From: Butyrivibrio sp. NC2007
Lineage (GTDB): Bacteria > Bacillota > Clostridia > Lachnospirales > Lachnospiraceae
Assembly: GCF_000421405.1 (NCBI RefSeq)
Contig: NZ_ATWY01000007.1
Location: 62,001 to 126,000, forward strand
Length of the DNA stretch: 64,000 nucleotides
Reading direction: 5' to 3'
Shown: in pieces, positions 24,141 to 32,430 of the stretch
Numbering within the stretch: position 1 is the stretch's first letter
How the letters are laid out: every line of letters starts with the position of its first letter
Translations under genes and position numbers: made by a program
Notes under the pieces: model-generated
Seen by the model: the letters and a program-made list of their open reading frames with translations, nothing else
Database searches by the model: none
Told to the model about the DNA's origin: nothing

Positions 24141-24869
24141 ATGATGACAGTAAATGAAGTAAGTAAACTGACAGGAGTGAGTATACGCACCTTGCAGTAT
24201 TACGACAAAATAGAACTTCTTAAGCCGGCAGAGTATACCGGAGCCGGATACAGGCTGTATGACGATGCAGCCCTGGAGAAGCTGCAACAGATTTTACTGT
24301 TCAGGGAGCTGGAGTTTCCGCTAAAAGACATAAAGGAAATTGTGACCAGATCTGATTTTGACAAGAGGAAAGCACTGGATCAGCAGATTGGGCTCCTGGA
24401 ACTTAAGAAGGAGCACATCGAGAACCTGATCGATATGTGCAAAGGACTAAAACTGAGAGGAGTGAGAAAATTGGATTTTAAAGCATTTGATATAAGTAAA
24501 ATTGATGAATACGCAAAAAGAGCAAAAGAGCAGTGGGGAAAGACTCCCGAATTCAAAGAGTTTGAAGAAAAGGATAAGAATCGCACCGATTCTGAAAAGG
24601 CAGATATGATGGCTGATTTCATGAAGATATTTGAGGAGTTTGGCGCCATGAAGGACTCAGATCACGCATCCGATAAGGCCCAGGATCAGGTTAAGAAGCT
24701 TCAGGACTATATCACCGATCATTTCTACCACTGCACCGATGAGATACTCTTTAGCCTTGGCAAGATGTATGTCGGAGGCGGAGAGTTCACCGACAACATA
24801 GACAAGATGGGCGGAGCCGGAACTGCAGAGTTTGTCTATCAGGCAATAAAGGTATATTGTGGCAAGTGA
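24141..24869 (+). CDS. MerR family regulator with TipAS domain
   Basis: The 243-residue protein has an N-terminal MerR winged helix (MTVNEVSKLTGVSIRTLQYYDK and YRLYDDAALEKLQQI). A dimerisation coiled coil (about 75-110) follows. The C-terminal TipAS-like domain (about 125-243) contains DHFYHCTDEILFSLGKMYVGG. TipAS domains bind thiopeptide or other hydrophobic ligands and trigger activation. The start follows AAGGAG by nine bases. No obvious target gene other than itself is adjacent, and the next gene has its own promoter. Confidence 0.9.
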   Translation: MMTVNEVSKLTGVSIRTLQYYDKIELLKPAEYTGAGYRLYDDAALEKLQQILLFRELEFPLKDIKEIVTRSDFDKRKALDQQIGLLELKKEHIENLIDMCKGLKLRGVRKLDFKAFDISKIDEYAKRAKEQWGKTPEFKEFEEKDKNRTDSEKADMMADFMKIFEEFGAMKDSDHASDKAQDQVKKLQDYITDHFYHCTDEILFSLGKMYVGGGEFTDNIDKMGGAGTAEFVYQAIKVYCGK

Positions 24870-24909
24870 TAAATTGTCAGTAAAAATAACCTATAGACAG
24901 GAAATTGTA

Positions 24910-24938
24910 TTGACAACGCATAATACGCCCTTTATACT
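24910..24938 (+). promoter_or_regulatory. consensus promoter for leader peptide and GNAT gene
   Basis: TTGACA, exactly 17 bases, and TATACT form one of the best promoters in the window, 34 bases before the leader ORF. Confidence 0.85.
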
Positions 24939-24971
24939 AACAACTAATTATTTCGGAGGAAAGTTCACCAT

Positions 24972-25061
24972 ATGACAAATACACGTCTCGTCAACAGAAT
25001 GGTCTCAGCAATGCTCGTGAATAATTATCAGGAGTTTTGTTCACCATGCGAGATGAGGTAG
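24972..25061 (+). CDS. 29-residue leader peptide upstream of the GNAT gene
   Basis: The ORF reads MTNTRLVNRMVSAMLVNNYQ and continues EFCSPCEMR. A GGAGGA site lies about 11 bases upstream. A small hairpin ACTTTC/GAAAGT (about 25063-25080) follows, then a strong terminator. The CSPC near the end and the Arg/Met-rich start are features to test for stalling. Translation is inferred. Confidence 0.6.
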   Translation: MTNTRLVNRMVSAMLVNNYQEFCSPCEMR

Positions 25062-25094
25062 AACTTTCAGTGTAGAAAGTATTATGTATGATTT

Positions 25095-25132
25095 AGACCT
25101 TATCAAGCACATGTTTGGTAAGGTCTTTTTTT
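25095..25132 (+). terminator. intrinsic terminator between leader and GNAT gene
   Basis: AGACCTTATCAA pairs with TTGGTAAGGTCT (12 pairs, one G-U) and runs into seven T. It lies 20 bases before the GNAT ATG, so expression requires read-through or anti-termination. Confidence 0.9.
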
Positions 25133-25151
25133 ATACAAAAGGAGGGAAATT

Positions 25152-25700
25152 ATGAGAATCGAAGAAGAGACAATCACATTAAAGGACGGAAGAGAACTAA
25201 CACTAAGATCCCCCGAGGAAAAAGACGCACAGGCAATGCTGGACTACATGATAAAGACTGCAGAGGAAACTCACTTCCTTGTAAGATATCCGGAGGAGAT
25301 TCAGACAACACCTGATAAAGAAAAAGAGATATTAAACTTCGTGCTTGAAGCAGATGACCGCGTATGGTTCACGGCGTTTGACGGCGAAAGAGCTGTTGGC
25401 AACTGCTCAATCTCCCGTAACAGAAATCATATCAAACTAAAGCACAGATGCGATTTAGCAATTGCACTGACTCAGGAGTACACAGGGTGCGGACTTGGCA
25501 CGATCCTGATGGAAAAGGTAATCGCGAAAGCAAGAGAGATGGGCTTTGAGCAAATTGAGCTGGGAGTATACGAAGACAATGAAAGAGCCCTTGCCCTGTA
25601 CAGGAAGATTGGATTTAAAGAGACGGGCAAGTTCCTTAGAGCATTCAAGCTCAAAGACGGCACATACTTCGATGAGATAAATATGGTCCTGTTTTTATAA
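25152..25700 (+). CDS. GNAT family N-acetyltransferase under leader-peptide control
   Basis: The 182-residue protein starts at the ATG after AAAAGGAGGG. The acetyl-CoA loop is LTQEYTGCGLGTILMEKV (about residues 105-122), followed by LGVYEDNERALALYRKIGF, the standard GNAT C-terminal segment. It resembles small-molecule and aminoglycoside or tabtoxin-type acetyltransferases only at family level. The consensus promoter, leader ORF and terminator upstream suggest induction by a translation-affecting compound, which is a hypothesis. Confidence 0.85.
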   Translation: MRIEEETITLKDGRELTLRSPEEKDAQAMLDYMIKTAEETHFLVRYPEEIQTTPDKEKEILNFVLEADDRVWFTAFDGERAVGNCSISRNRNHIKLKHRCDLAIALTQEYTGCGLGTILMEKVIAKAREMGFEQIELGVYEDNERALALYRKIGFKETGKFLRAFKLKDGTYFDEINMVLFL

Positions 25701-25728
25701 GCAGGTATAAGCAGAGGGAGGACATGAA

Positions 25729-26499
25729 ATGATAATAAAGAATGAGATACCAATACTTGAATATGATGATCACTCAGCAGAAGTTATAACTCCAAACCAC
25801 GACTGGCCGGATCTTCAGCTTCCGAAGAAGTGCCTGTTTACATTTTTGGGAGACGTGGTTTCAAAATTTGCGCAGGAGCATAATGCAGAAATTGTTGAGA
25901 AATTCATCACGGTTTCACATACCGTTGAGATATATGTTCTTCATGAAGAGGGTGAGGATATATGCCTTGTACAGTCTCTGATAGGAGCTCCGGGAGCTGC
26001 TTCCCTCATTGACTGCCTCATAAGCTGTGGCTGCGAAAAGATAATTGCCATAGGCTCATGTGGAGTTCTTGCAGATCTTCCCGAGAATGTCTTTATTGTT
26101 CCGACAAAAGCTCTCAGGGCTGAAGGCACATCTTATCACTATCTCCCGGCTTCAAGGTATATCGAGCTGGATAAAGAGCCTGTGGCAGCAATTGAGAGGT
26201 GTTTTAATAAACATAACCTTCCATTTGTGACCTGTACAACCTGGACTACGGATGCATTTTTCAGAGAGACAAAAGACATGGTAAAATATCGTTTAGAGGA
26301 AGGATGCTCTGTAGTTGAGATGGAGTGTGCTTCACTTGCCGCAGTATGCAGAAAGCGCGGAGCAAGCTTTGGCCAGTTCCTCTTTACAGCTGATTCTCTT
26401 GCAAATGTTCATGAATATGACGTAAGAGACTTTGGAACAGGTTCTCACGAAAAGGCTTTGCTGCTGGGACTGGACGTACTGAAGGAGTACACAGACTGA
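25729..26499 (+). CDS. nucleoside phosphorylase family protein
   Basis: The 256-residue protein has the phosphorylase superfamily pattern: SLIGAPGAASLIDCLISCGCEKIIAIGSCG (phosphate and ribose region, about residues 85-110) and VVEMECASLAAVC (about 195-207), the ribose-binding Met-Glu segment. This fits uridine or purine nucleoside phosphorylases of class I. Base specificity is unclear. It follows the GNAT gene by 28 bases and precedes an inositol-phosphatase-like gene by 21. Confidence 0.85.
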   Translation: MIIKNEIPILEYDDHSAEVITPNHDWPDLQLPKKCLFTFLGDVVSKFAQEHNAEIVEKFITVSHTVEIYVLHEEGEDICLVQSLIGAPGAASLIDCLISCGCEKIIAIGSCGVLADLPENVFIVPTKALRAEGTSYHYLPASRYIELDKEPVAAIERCFNKHNLPFVTCTTWTTDAFFRETKDMVKYRLEEGCSVVEMECASLAAVCRKRGASFGQFLFTADSLANVHEYDVRDFGTGSHEKALLLGLDVLKEYTD

Positions 26500-26520
26500 C
26501 AGGAAAGGAACCACCACAAA

Positions 26521-27294
26521 ATGACAATAGAAGACATTAAGCAGGTAACAAGAGAGGCAGGAGATATCTTACTGTCTGCCAAACGCCCAAAGATCATGGA
26601 GAAATCAGGACATGCAAACTTCGTCACCGAGACGGATGAGAAGGTCCAGAGGTTTCTGGTTGACAGGTTAAAAGAGCTTCTTCCTGAAGCAGAGTTTCTC
26701 GGAGAAGAGGACGGGCAGGACGAGTTCTCAGCCAAGATGGCAAAGGGGTTCTGCTTTGTCATTGATCCGATAGATGGCACTTCCAATTTCATCTATGAAT
26801 ACAGACCTTCAGTAGTATCCATCGGTCTTCTGAAAGACGGAAAGCCCTACATGGCTGTAGTCTACAACCCCTATGATGACATGATGTTCTCAGCCATTGC
26901 AGGAGAAGGCGCATACATGAACGGCGAGAGAATAATGTCCTCCGAGGCGCCACTTTCCGAGCAGCTCTCATGCTTTGGCACTGCGCCATATTATGAGGAA
27001 CTGAGAGATAAGTCTTTTGACATAGCAAAGAAACTCCTTCCGCTGTGCGTAGACCTAAGGAGGTCCGGAACTGCAGCCTGGGATATGTGCTGCGTCGCCA
27101 TCGGAAGATGCGGACTATACTTTGAACTTAAGATTCAAATCTGGGACTATGCTGCAGCAGCGCTCATCGCCAAGGAAGCCGGATGCAGTGTGACAGACAT
27201 AGAAGGCAATCCTCTTTCATACACAGGTGCTTCATCGGCGCTTTGCATGAGCAGAGGCGTAAAAGAGATTCCGACTTGCTTTAAGGAGGCTTAA
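26521..27294 (+). CDS. inositol monophosphatase family phosphatase
   Basis: The 257-residue protein has the metal site LGEED (E near residue 61), DPIDGTSNFIY (about 82-92) and WDYAAAALIAKEAGC (about 207-221). These are the three signatures of the FIG superfamily. Enzymes of the group act on inositol phosphate, histidinol phosphate, 3'-phosphoadenosine 5'-phosphate or fructose bisphosphate, and the motifs alone do not choose. The stop immediately precedes the cardiolipin synthase ATG. Confidence 0.85.
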   Translation: MTIEDIKQVTREAGDILLSAKRPKIMEKSGHANFVTETDEKVQRFLVDRLKELLPEAEFLGEEDGQDEFSAKMAKGFCFVIDPIDGTSNFIYEYRPSVVSIGLLKDGKPYMAVVYNPYDDMMFSAIAGEGAYMNGERIMSSEAPLSEQLSCFGTAPYYEELRDKSFDIAKKLLPLCVDLRRSGTAAWDMCCVAIGRCGLYFELKIQIWDYAAAALIAKEAGCSVTDIEGNPLSYTGASSALCMSRGVKEIPTCFKEA

Positions 27295-28863
27295 ATGATG
27301 GATTCAGAGGCAGGAATAAGGCTGAGCAAACACAGCAAGATCGGTATCTTACGGATATTTTTCAGCCGTTTTATACTCATCTTACTGTTTCTTGTGGTGC
27401 AGGTCTTTTTATACTTTACACTCTTTGGATGGCTTGAAAAGTTCATTCCTTATTACGCTGTGCTTGAAATCATATTTGCATATGCAATGGTCATTTATCT
27501 GTTCAACAATCGAATGGATGCTTCGGCTAAGCTGACATGGCTGGCGGTTATTGCATTGGTTCCCCTTTTTGGCGTTGCACTTTTAGCTTTTACCACATCC
27601 AATATCGGCCATCGAAAAACGCGCAAGAGAGTTGAAGAGATGATAAAACTATCTGAAGGCGCAGTCCCTCAGAACAGCGAAGTTATAGAAAAACTAAAGG
27701 GTGATCCTTACGGTACAGATGACCTGGTTAAGTATCTGAACAGAAGCGGCGATTTCCCAATCTTTACAAATACTGAAGTTACTTACTTCCCGCTTGGTGA
27801 AGACAAATTCAAAGCCCTTTTGGAAGAGCTTGAAAAGGCGGAGAAGTTTATATTCCTCGAATATTTCATTATCGAGGAAGGCTACATGTGGGGACAGATT
27901 CTGGAAGTCCTTGCAAGAAAAGCGGCGGAGGGAGTTGATGTCAGGGTCATGTATGACGGAATGTGTGAGATAACACTTCTTCCCCATGATTATCCAAAGC
28001 GCCTTAAGACCCTGGGAATTCGGGCCAAGATGTTTGCGCCTATTGCTCCGTTTTTATCATCTCATTACAACAACAGAGATCACAGGAAAATTCTCGTCAT
28101 TGACGGAAAGGTTGCCTTCAATGGTGGCGTTAACCTGGCAGATGAGTATATAAACCACAAAAAAATGTTTGGGCACTGGAAAGACACTGCAGTTATGCTT
28201 AAGGGAGAGGCAGTCAGAAGCTTTACCCTTATGTTCTTGCAGATGTGGAATCTCACAGAGCCTGAGCCTTCATTTGAGCCCAAGTTCCTTGAACCCACAG
28301 GCTATCCTGAGACTGAGGGCTTTGTTGTTCCTTATGGCGACTGCCCATTGGATGAAGACAAAGTGGGAGAGACTGTCTACATGGACATCCTAAACAGGGC
28401 GACGGATTATGTTTATTTCATGACGCCCTACCTTATTCTGGATGGCGAGCTCCTGACAGCGCTCAAGTACGCGGCTGAGAGAGGCGTGGATGTAAGACTT
28501 ATTCTGCCGGGAATTCCGGACAAGAAATTTGCCTACGCTCTTGCTAAATCTCACTACAGCGAGCTTACTGACTCCGGCGTTAAGATATATGAGTACACTC
28601 CGGGCTTTGTCCATGCCAAGGTATGTGTCAGTGATGGCAAAAGAGCTGTCGTAGGAACCATAAATCTCGACTACAGGAGCCTTTATCATCATTTTGAGTG
28701 CGCAACATATCTCTATAAGGTGCCATGTATTGCGGATATTGAAGCCGACTATAATGACGCACTTTCTAAATGCCGCGAGGTAACGAGGGAGACTATAGCT
28801 CATGAAAAAATAGCCTACAAGGTTATTGGAGCACTGCTTAAATTTATCGCACCACTGCTGTAG
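27295..28863 (+). CDS. cls: cardiolipin synthase
   Basis: The 522-residue protein has two N-terminal membrane helices (about residues 22-75) and two phospholipase D HKD motifs: DHRKILVID-G (about 262-271) and VHAKVCVSDG (about 440-450). This is the layout of ClsA-type cardiolipin synthases, which join two phosphatidylglycerol molecules at the membrane. AAGGAGG lies five bases before the first of two adjacent ATGs, so either could be used. It is co-directional with the phosphatase gene, with no gap. Confidence 0.92.
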   Translation: MMDSEAGIRLSKHSKIGILRIFFSRFILILLFLVVQVFLYFTLFGWLEKFIPYYAVLEIIFAYAMVIYLFNNRMDASAKLTWLAVIALVPLFGVALLAFTTSNIGHRKTRKRVEEMIKLSEGAVPQNSEVIEKLKGDPYGTDDLVKYLNRSGDFPIFTNTEVTYFPLGEDKFKALLEELEKAEKFIFLEYFIIEEGYMWGQILEVLARKAAEGVDVRVMYDGMCEITLLPHDYPKRLKTLGIRAKMFAPIAPFLSSHYNNRDHRKILVIDGKVAFNGGVNLADEYINHKKMFGHWKDTAVMLKGEAVRSFTLMFLQMWNLTEPEPSFEPKFLEPTGYPETEGFVVPYGDCPLDEDKVGETVYMDILNRATDYVYFMTPYLILDGELLTALKYAAERGVDVRLILPGIPDKKFAYALAKSHYSELTDSGVKIYEYTPGFVHAKVCVSDGKRAVVGTINLDYRSLYHHFECATYLYKVPCIADIEADYNDALSKCREVTRETIAHEKIAYKVIGALLKFIAPLL

Positions 28864-28917
28864 GCGAGCATTCCATCATGGTATAATTATGTATATTAAC
28901 TTTGGAGGATTTTGAAC

Positions 28918-29586
28918 ATGAGTTTGAGCAACATAGAGAGACGAGATCAGGGTCTTGTTTATATTTCCGATGACTCGGTGTTCGAGGAGCAGAAGGTTGC
29001 CCGTCGTATCACGCAGCAGCTCAACACAGTGGACAGATCCGATTTTGATTCCATCAGAAAGATCATCACTGAGCTTTTTGGAAAGATCGGAGAGAACTCT
29101 TTGGTTAACCCGCCGTTTTACTGTGATTACGGAACGCACATAGAAATCGGCAAGAACTTTTTTGCAAACTATAACTGCACCATGCTGGATGTAGGAATGA
29201 TCCGCATCGGCGATAATGTGCAGATGGCACCCAATGTAGCCATTTATACGGCCGGTCACCCGGTTCATCCAGCCACCAGAAATACCATGTATGAGTATGG
29301 GATTGATGTCACCATCGGCGACAATGTCTGGGTTGGCGGAAACGTTGTTATCTGCCCGGGAGTGACCATCGGCGCCAACTCTGTAATAGGCGCCGGATCT
29401 GTGGTTACAAAAGATGTACCGGAGTGGTGCGTGGCAGTAGGAAATCCCGCTCGTGTGATCAGAAAGATAACGGAAGAGGATCGTAACAAGTATTTTGCGG
29501 GAAAAGAGATTGATGCAGAGGCCTGGGAGCATATTCAGAGAATCCAGGCTGATGAAAATGATACTGGTAAATATCCAACAGCCTGA
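28918..29586 (+). CDS. hexapeptide-repeat acetyltransferase, maltose/galactoside O-acetyltransferase type
   Basis: The 222-residue protein starts at the ATG nine bases after GGAGG. It has an N-terminal helical Mac domain followed by a left-handed beta helix with hexapeptide repeats, including IGDNVQMAPNVAIYTAGHP (the catalytic His lies in GHP) and VWVGGNVVICPGVTIGANSVIG. The family acetylates sugar hydroxyls with acetyl-CoA. The exact sugar is not known. A TATAAT at 28882 may be its promoter. Confidence 0.88.
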   Translation: MSLSNIERRDQGLVYISDDSVFEEQKVARRITQQLNTVDRSDFDSIRKIITELFGKIGENSLVNPPFYCDYGTHIEIGKNFFANYNCTMLDVGMIRIGDNVQMAPNVAIYTAGHPVHPATRNTMYEYGIDVTIGDNVWVGGNVVICPGVTIGANSVIGAGSVVTKDVPEWCVAVGNPARVIRKITEEDRNKYFAGKEIDAEAWEHIQRIQADENDTGKYPTA

Positions 29587-29607
29587 TATAAGTAAAGGAG
29601 ACAAGAT

Positions 29608-30273
29608 ATGCTGCAGGTCATAATCCTAACTGCTTTATGTGCCGTTTTTGCAACGATATTCTTAAGAGCTGAAATGCATGACAAATATGTATCGGCTGAT
29701 GTCTGGAAGGGATTTGCGTCTCTCTGCTTTGTGCTGATCGGACTATTGAACAGTCCCGGAGGCAATGTGGCAACACTGCTCATCTATGGCCTTATTCTGG
29801 GATTTATAGCTGATATATTGCTAAACTTAAGATTCATCTTCAAGAAGAGAGGGCAGCTGGCATTTCTTATTGGAATCCTCGTTTTCCTGGCCGGACATAT
29901 TGTGTACCTTATCGCAATCCTTGAGATGTCCACAAACTGGAAGATTTGCATTGCAATAGGACTTGCTTTGGCAGGACTTCTTATCCTGTGGCTTTTCCAG
30001 GTCATTTCTGCGAAACTGCCGTTTAAGATTTTTGGTGTGATCTACATCGGAGCTATCATGCTGATGAACGCAGTTGCAGTAGGTAACCTTATCGCTAAGC
30101 CATCGGCATTTACAGCGATATTTGCCCTTGGAGCCTTTTTGTTCCTGATCAGCGATATAGTTCTTATCATCAACACCTTCGGAAAGAAGTTCCGTGAGAG
30201 TTTTAGAATTTCCAACATTGTCCTGTACTATGCAGGCCAGATCCTTATTGGCGTCAGTCTGATGTTCCTCTAA
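29608..30273 (+). CDS. YhhN family membrane protein (lysoplasmalogenase-like)
   Basis: The 221-residue protein has about eight membrane helices. The YhhN/TMEM86 pattern is visible as GFIADILLNLRF in one helix and LISDIVLIINTFGK in a later one, with conserved Asp in both. The family includes lysoplasmalogenase, which cleaves the vinyl ether of lysoplasmalogens. Plasmalogens are common in anaerobic Clostridia, and the neighbour at 27295 is a phospholipid enzyme. Function here is inferred. Confidence 0.8.
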   Translation: MLQVIILTALCAVFATIFLRAEMHDKYVSADVWKGFASLCFVLIGLLNSPGGNVATLLIYGLILGFIADILLNLRFIFKKRGQLAFLIGILVFLAGHIVYLIAILEMSTNWKICIAIGLALAGLLILWLFQVISAKLPFKIFGVIYIGAIMLMNAVAVGNLIAKPSAFTAIFALGAFLFLISDIVLIINTFGKKFRESFRISNIVLYYAGQILIGVSLMFL

Positions 30274-30289
30274 AAAAGACATTGGAAGA

Positions 30290-30318
30290 TAGACAATATG
30301 CGGAAACAGTGATATTCT
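30290..30318 (+). promoter_or_regulatory. promoter for leader peptide and MFS gene
   Basis: TAGACA, a 17-base spacer and TATTCT lie 35 bases upstream of the leader ORF. Confidence 0.55.
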
Positions 30319-30353
30319 GGCTAATAGAAAAACTACGAAAGGAGAGCACACAG

Positions 30354-30437
30354 ATGACCTGGAAGACAGTAAACCTTCATCTGATGAAAGGTAACGTTTT
30401 AGCTGTTTGCGGGGATAGTGCGCTCTTTTTTAGGTAA
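30354..30437 (+). CDS. 27-residue leader peptide upstream of the MFS gene
   Basis: The ORF reads MTWKTVNLHLMKGNVLAVCG and continues DSALFFR. A strong GAAAGGAG lies 10 or so bases upstream. It is followed by a small hairpin (CCGAC/GTCGG, 30441-30463) and a terminator that overlaps the ribosome site of the next gene. The order matches attenuation leaders. Translation is inferred. Confidence 0.62.
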   Translation: MTWKTVNLHLMKGNVLAVCGDSALFFR

Positions 30438-30481
30438 TAACCGACATAAGTATCTGCAGTCGGAATAAATTAAGAGACATT

Positions 30482-30527
30482 ATCTCCTTATTCTTTTTAA
30501 TGATCAAAAGACTAAGGAGATTTTTTT
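30482..30527 (+). terminator. terminator that also hides the MFS ribosome binding site
   Basis: ATCTCCTTA (30482-30490) pairs perfectly with TAAGGAGAT (30513-30521), followed by seven T and directly by the ATG at 30528. The only ribosome binding site of the MFS gene, AAGGAG, is inside the 3' arm. The same hairpin can therefore stop transcription and block translation. Confidence 0.85.
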
Positions 30528-31385
30528 ATGGATAAGAAAACAGCTAAATCACAAATCAATAAACTACTTGGAATAGACGCCGTAGCAGGCCTTGCCATAG
30601 CAGGTGCTGCCTGGGTGGCGCTTCTTGCATCGGGGACCAGAGAAGCACTTGCCTATGACAGCCTTAAAGAAGCCGGAATAGAGAATGAGTATGATAAGTT
30701 TGCATCAACAGACCTTATGATCTATCAGATATTTGGCTCTGTAGGAACGCTCCTTGCAGGATTAGCTCTTTTTCTGGGATATAAAAGAGCTAACATGATA
30801 GATGCAGTAGTAGGCGCTATCTCTGTACTCATAGCTCTTTCGCTGGTCGATGTAAAGACTGATCTACAAAACGTCAGCAAAGCCTCTGACAGATTTAAAA
30901 AGGTAATTTCGGAAAGTGCTTCTTTCATTAGAAATAACAGAAAGGCCAGACTCATAATTCTGTTCAATTCCCTGATAGGTGCAGTGGACATTCTGATACT
31001 TTTCTTTTTACAGGCCAAACTCCCACTGATGGGGCTTAGTAATTTCTGGCTAGGACCTGTACTGTTTATCATGGGAATGGGAGCAGCAATAGGAGCTAAA
31101 GCGACGGAGTATTTTCCGGAAAAGAGATACAGACAGATTGGAATTATCGCGACAATCGGCGTTATGTTAGCCTTTGCTTCTGTGTTTACGGGGAATATTT
31201 ATCTTATGATAATAGGCGGTTTTATCGGAGCCTTCTCTGATAATTTCGTCCAGGTTAGGACAGATATTCTGCTGAGCACAATGATCCCGTCAGACCAGAG
31301 AGCAACGCTGATGTCAGTAAACTCTTTTGCCTTTTCCATGGTGATGATCGTGCTCTCACCGATATTTGGAATGATATTTGCGTAA
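30528..31385 (+). CDS. shortened MFS-type transporter
   Basis: The 285-residue protein has about nine membrane helices. The opening LASGTREALAYDSLKEAG matches the region after the third helix of drug-efflux-like MFS proteins (the usual form is SGT-x-EALLYDSL), so roughly the first 90-100 residues of a full transporter are missing. The end, DQRATLMSVNSFAFSMVMIVLSP, stops one or two helices early. It may be a decayed transporter or a deliberately compact one. The reading frame itself is intact and has a regulated leader. It converges on the PAP2 gene. Confidence 0.7.
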   Translation: MDKKTAKSQINKLLGIDAVAGLAIAGAAWVALLASGTREALAYDSLKEAGIENEYDKFASTDLMIYQIFGSVGTLLAGLALFLGYKRANMIDAVVGAISVLIALSLVDVKTDLQNVSKASDRFKKVISESASFIRNNRKARLIILFNSLIGAVDILILFFLQAKLPLMGLSNFWLGPVLFIMGMGAAIGAKATEYFPEKRYRQIGIIATIGVMLAFASVFTGNIYLMIIGGFIGAFSDNFVQVRTDILLSTMIPSDQRATLMSVNSFAFSMVMIVLSPIFGMIFA

Positions 31386-31392
31386 GGAAAAA

Positions 31393-32322
31393 TCACCTAT
31401 CTATGAGTCTGAAAGAGAAAGGATATACGCCAACTGTAACAAAGGACACGATAAGGTAACGAACACTCCTTACAACACCCGCAAGTAGAGTTCCTGATTC
31501 AAGGAACTCCTTGTGGAACGGAAGTTTAAGGACTTCATTTAAGATCAGATAAATAGCAACACCACAGAAAATCCTCAGAATACAAATCAGAGGATTTTTT
31601 GTATTTTTGAAGTGAACAAATCTCTTTTCAAACTCAAAGGCACCGTAGATTCCGCCCACCAGTCCCAGGCAGGTGAAATAGTCCGTGGTCCTGCAGTAGA
31701 AAAGCCCAAGGCATGATATCAGGAATATTACAAGATAAATGAGCCATGTCTTTTCCTCGGGGACTTTGTTCCTTAAGAAGGTGATGAGCCAGATGCAAAA
31801 GAAACCTGATAACCATCCCAAAAGAACGTCGGTGGGATAGTGGACTCCTACTACCACTCTTGAAAAGCCTACCAGGAAAATGATGATTCCACAGCTTATG
31901 GAAACCCATCTTTTCCGGGCTTTCAGAGCAATAGTGCCGAATGCTATTGCTGAATTGGTTGAATGACCGCTTGGGAAAGACAGGCCCTGTGCTGCTATAT
32001 CATACAGATCATGCTCTTTATCAAGAGGCCTGTAACACGTTATTGATTCGTGGTCAAAGTAGGGGCGTCTTCTCCAAAATATATTTTTAATAAGCGGATT
32101 TATTATGGTTCCGAGAATCATGATAGAACCTATGTGCTCGCCGAATTTCTTGTCATAGCACCAATAGGTAAAAGCTAAAAGAAGTATAAGAAAGAACTCC
32201 TCGCCAAGGGCTGAAAATACAGAAATAATGCCGGCTCCTGTGGGACCCAGTACGCTTTGCAGCCATTCCATCAGAGAAATTTCAAAATCAAAATAAAAAG
32301 TGTTACCTGTGAGTGTTTCCAT
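31393..32322 (-). CDS. PAP2 superfamily phosphatase, membrane-bound
   Basis: The 309-residue protein has all three PAP2 motifs: KNIFWRRRP (K-x6-RP), SFPSGHS (PSGH) and SRVVVGVHYPTD (SR-x5-H-x3-D), with several membrane helices around them. Such enzymes dephosphorylate lipid phosphates such as undecaprenyl diphosphate or phosphatidic acid. The ATG after GAGGGG is preferred over one 24 bases upstream that has no ribosome site. It is the only minus-strand gene in the first 45 kb. Confidence 0.88.
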   Translation of the reverse strand: METLTGNTFYFDFEISLMEWLQSVLGPTGAGIISVFSALGEEFFLILLLAFTYWCYDKKFGEHIGSIMILGTIINPLIKNIFWRRRPYFDHESITCYRPLDKEHDLYDIAAQGLSFPSGHSTNSAIAFGTIALKARKRWVSISCGIIIFLVGFSRVVVGVHYPTDVLLGWLSGFFCIWLITFLRNKVPEEKTWLIYLVIFLISCLGLFYCRTTDYFTCLGLVGGIYGAFEFEKRFVHFKNTKNPLICILRIFCGVAIYLILNEVLKLPFHKEFLESGTLLAGVVRSVRYLIVSFVTVGVYPFSFRLIDR

Positions 32323-32430
32323 CTTTCCCCTCGCAATCCCCAACATACTTAATAAATATTACTACGAAATGGTAACAACGGGCAATTTCTTTGGTAGAAT
32401 GGATAACATAGGAGTAAGGAGGCAGAAAAT

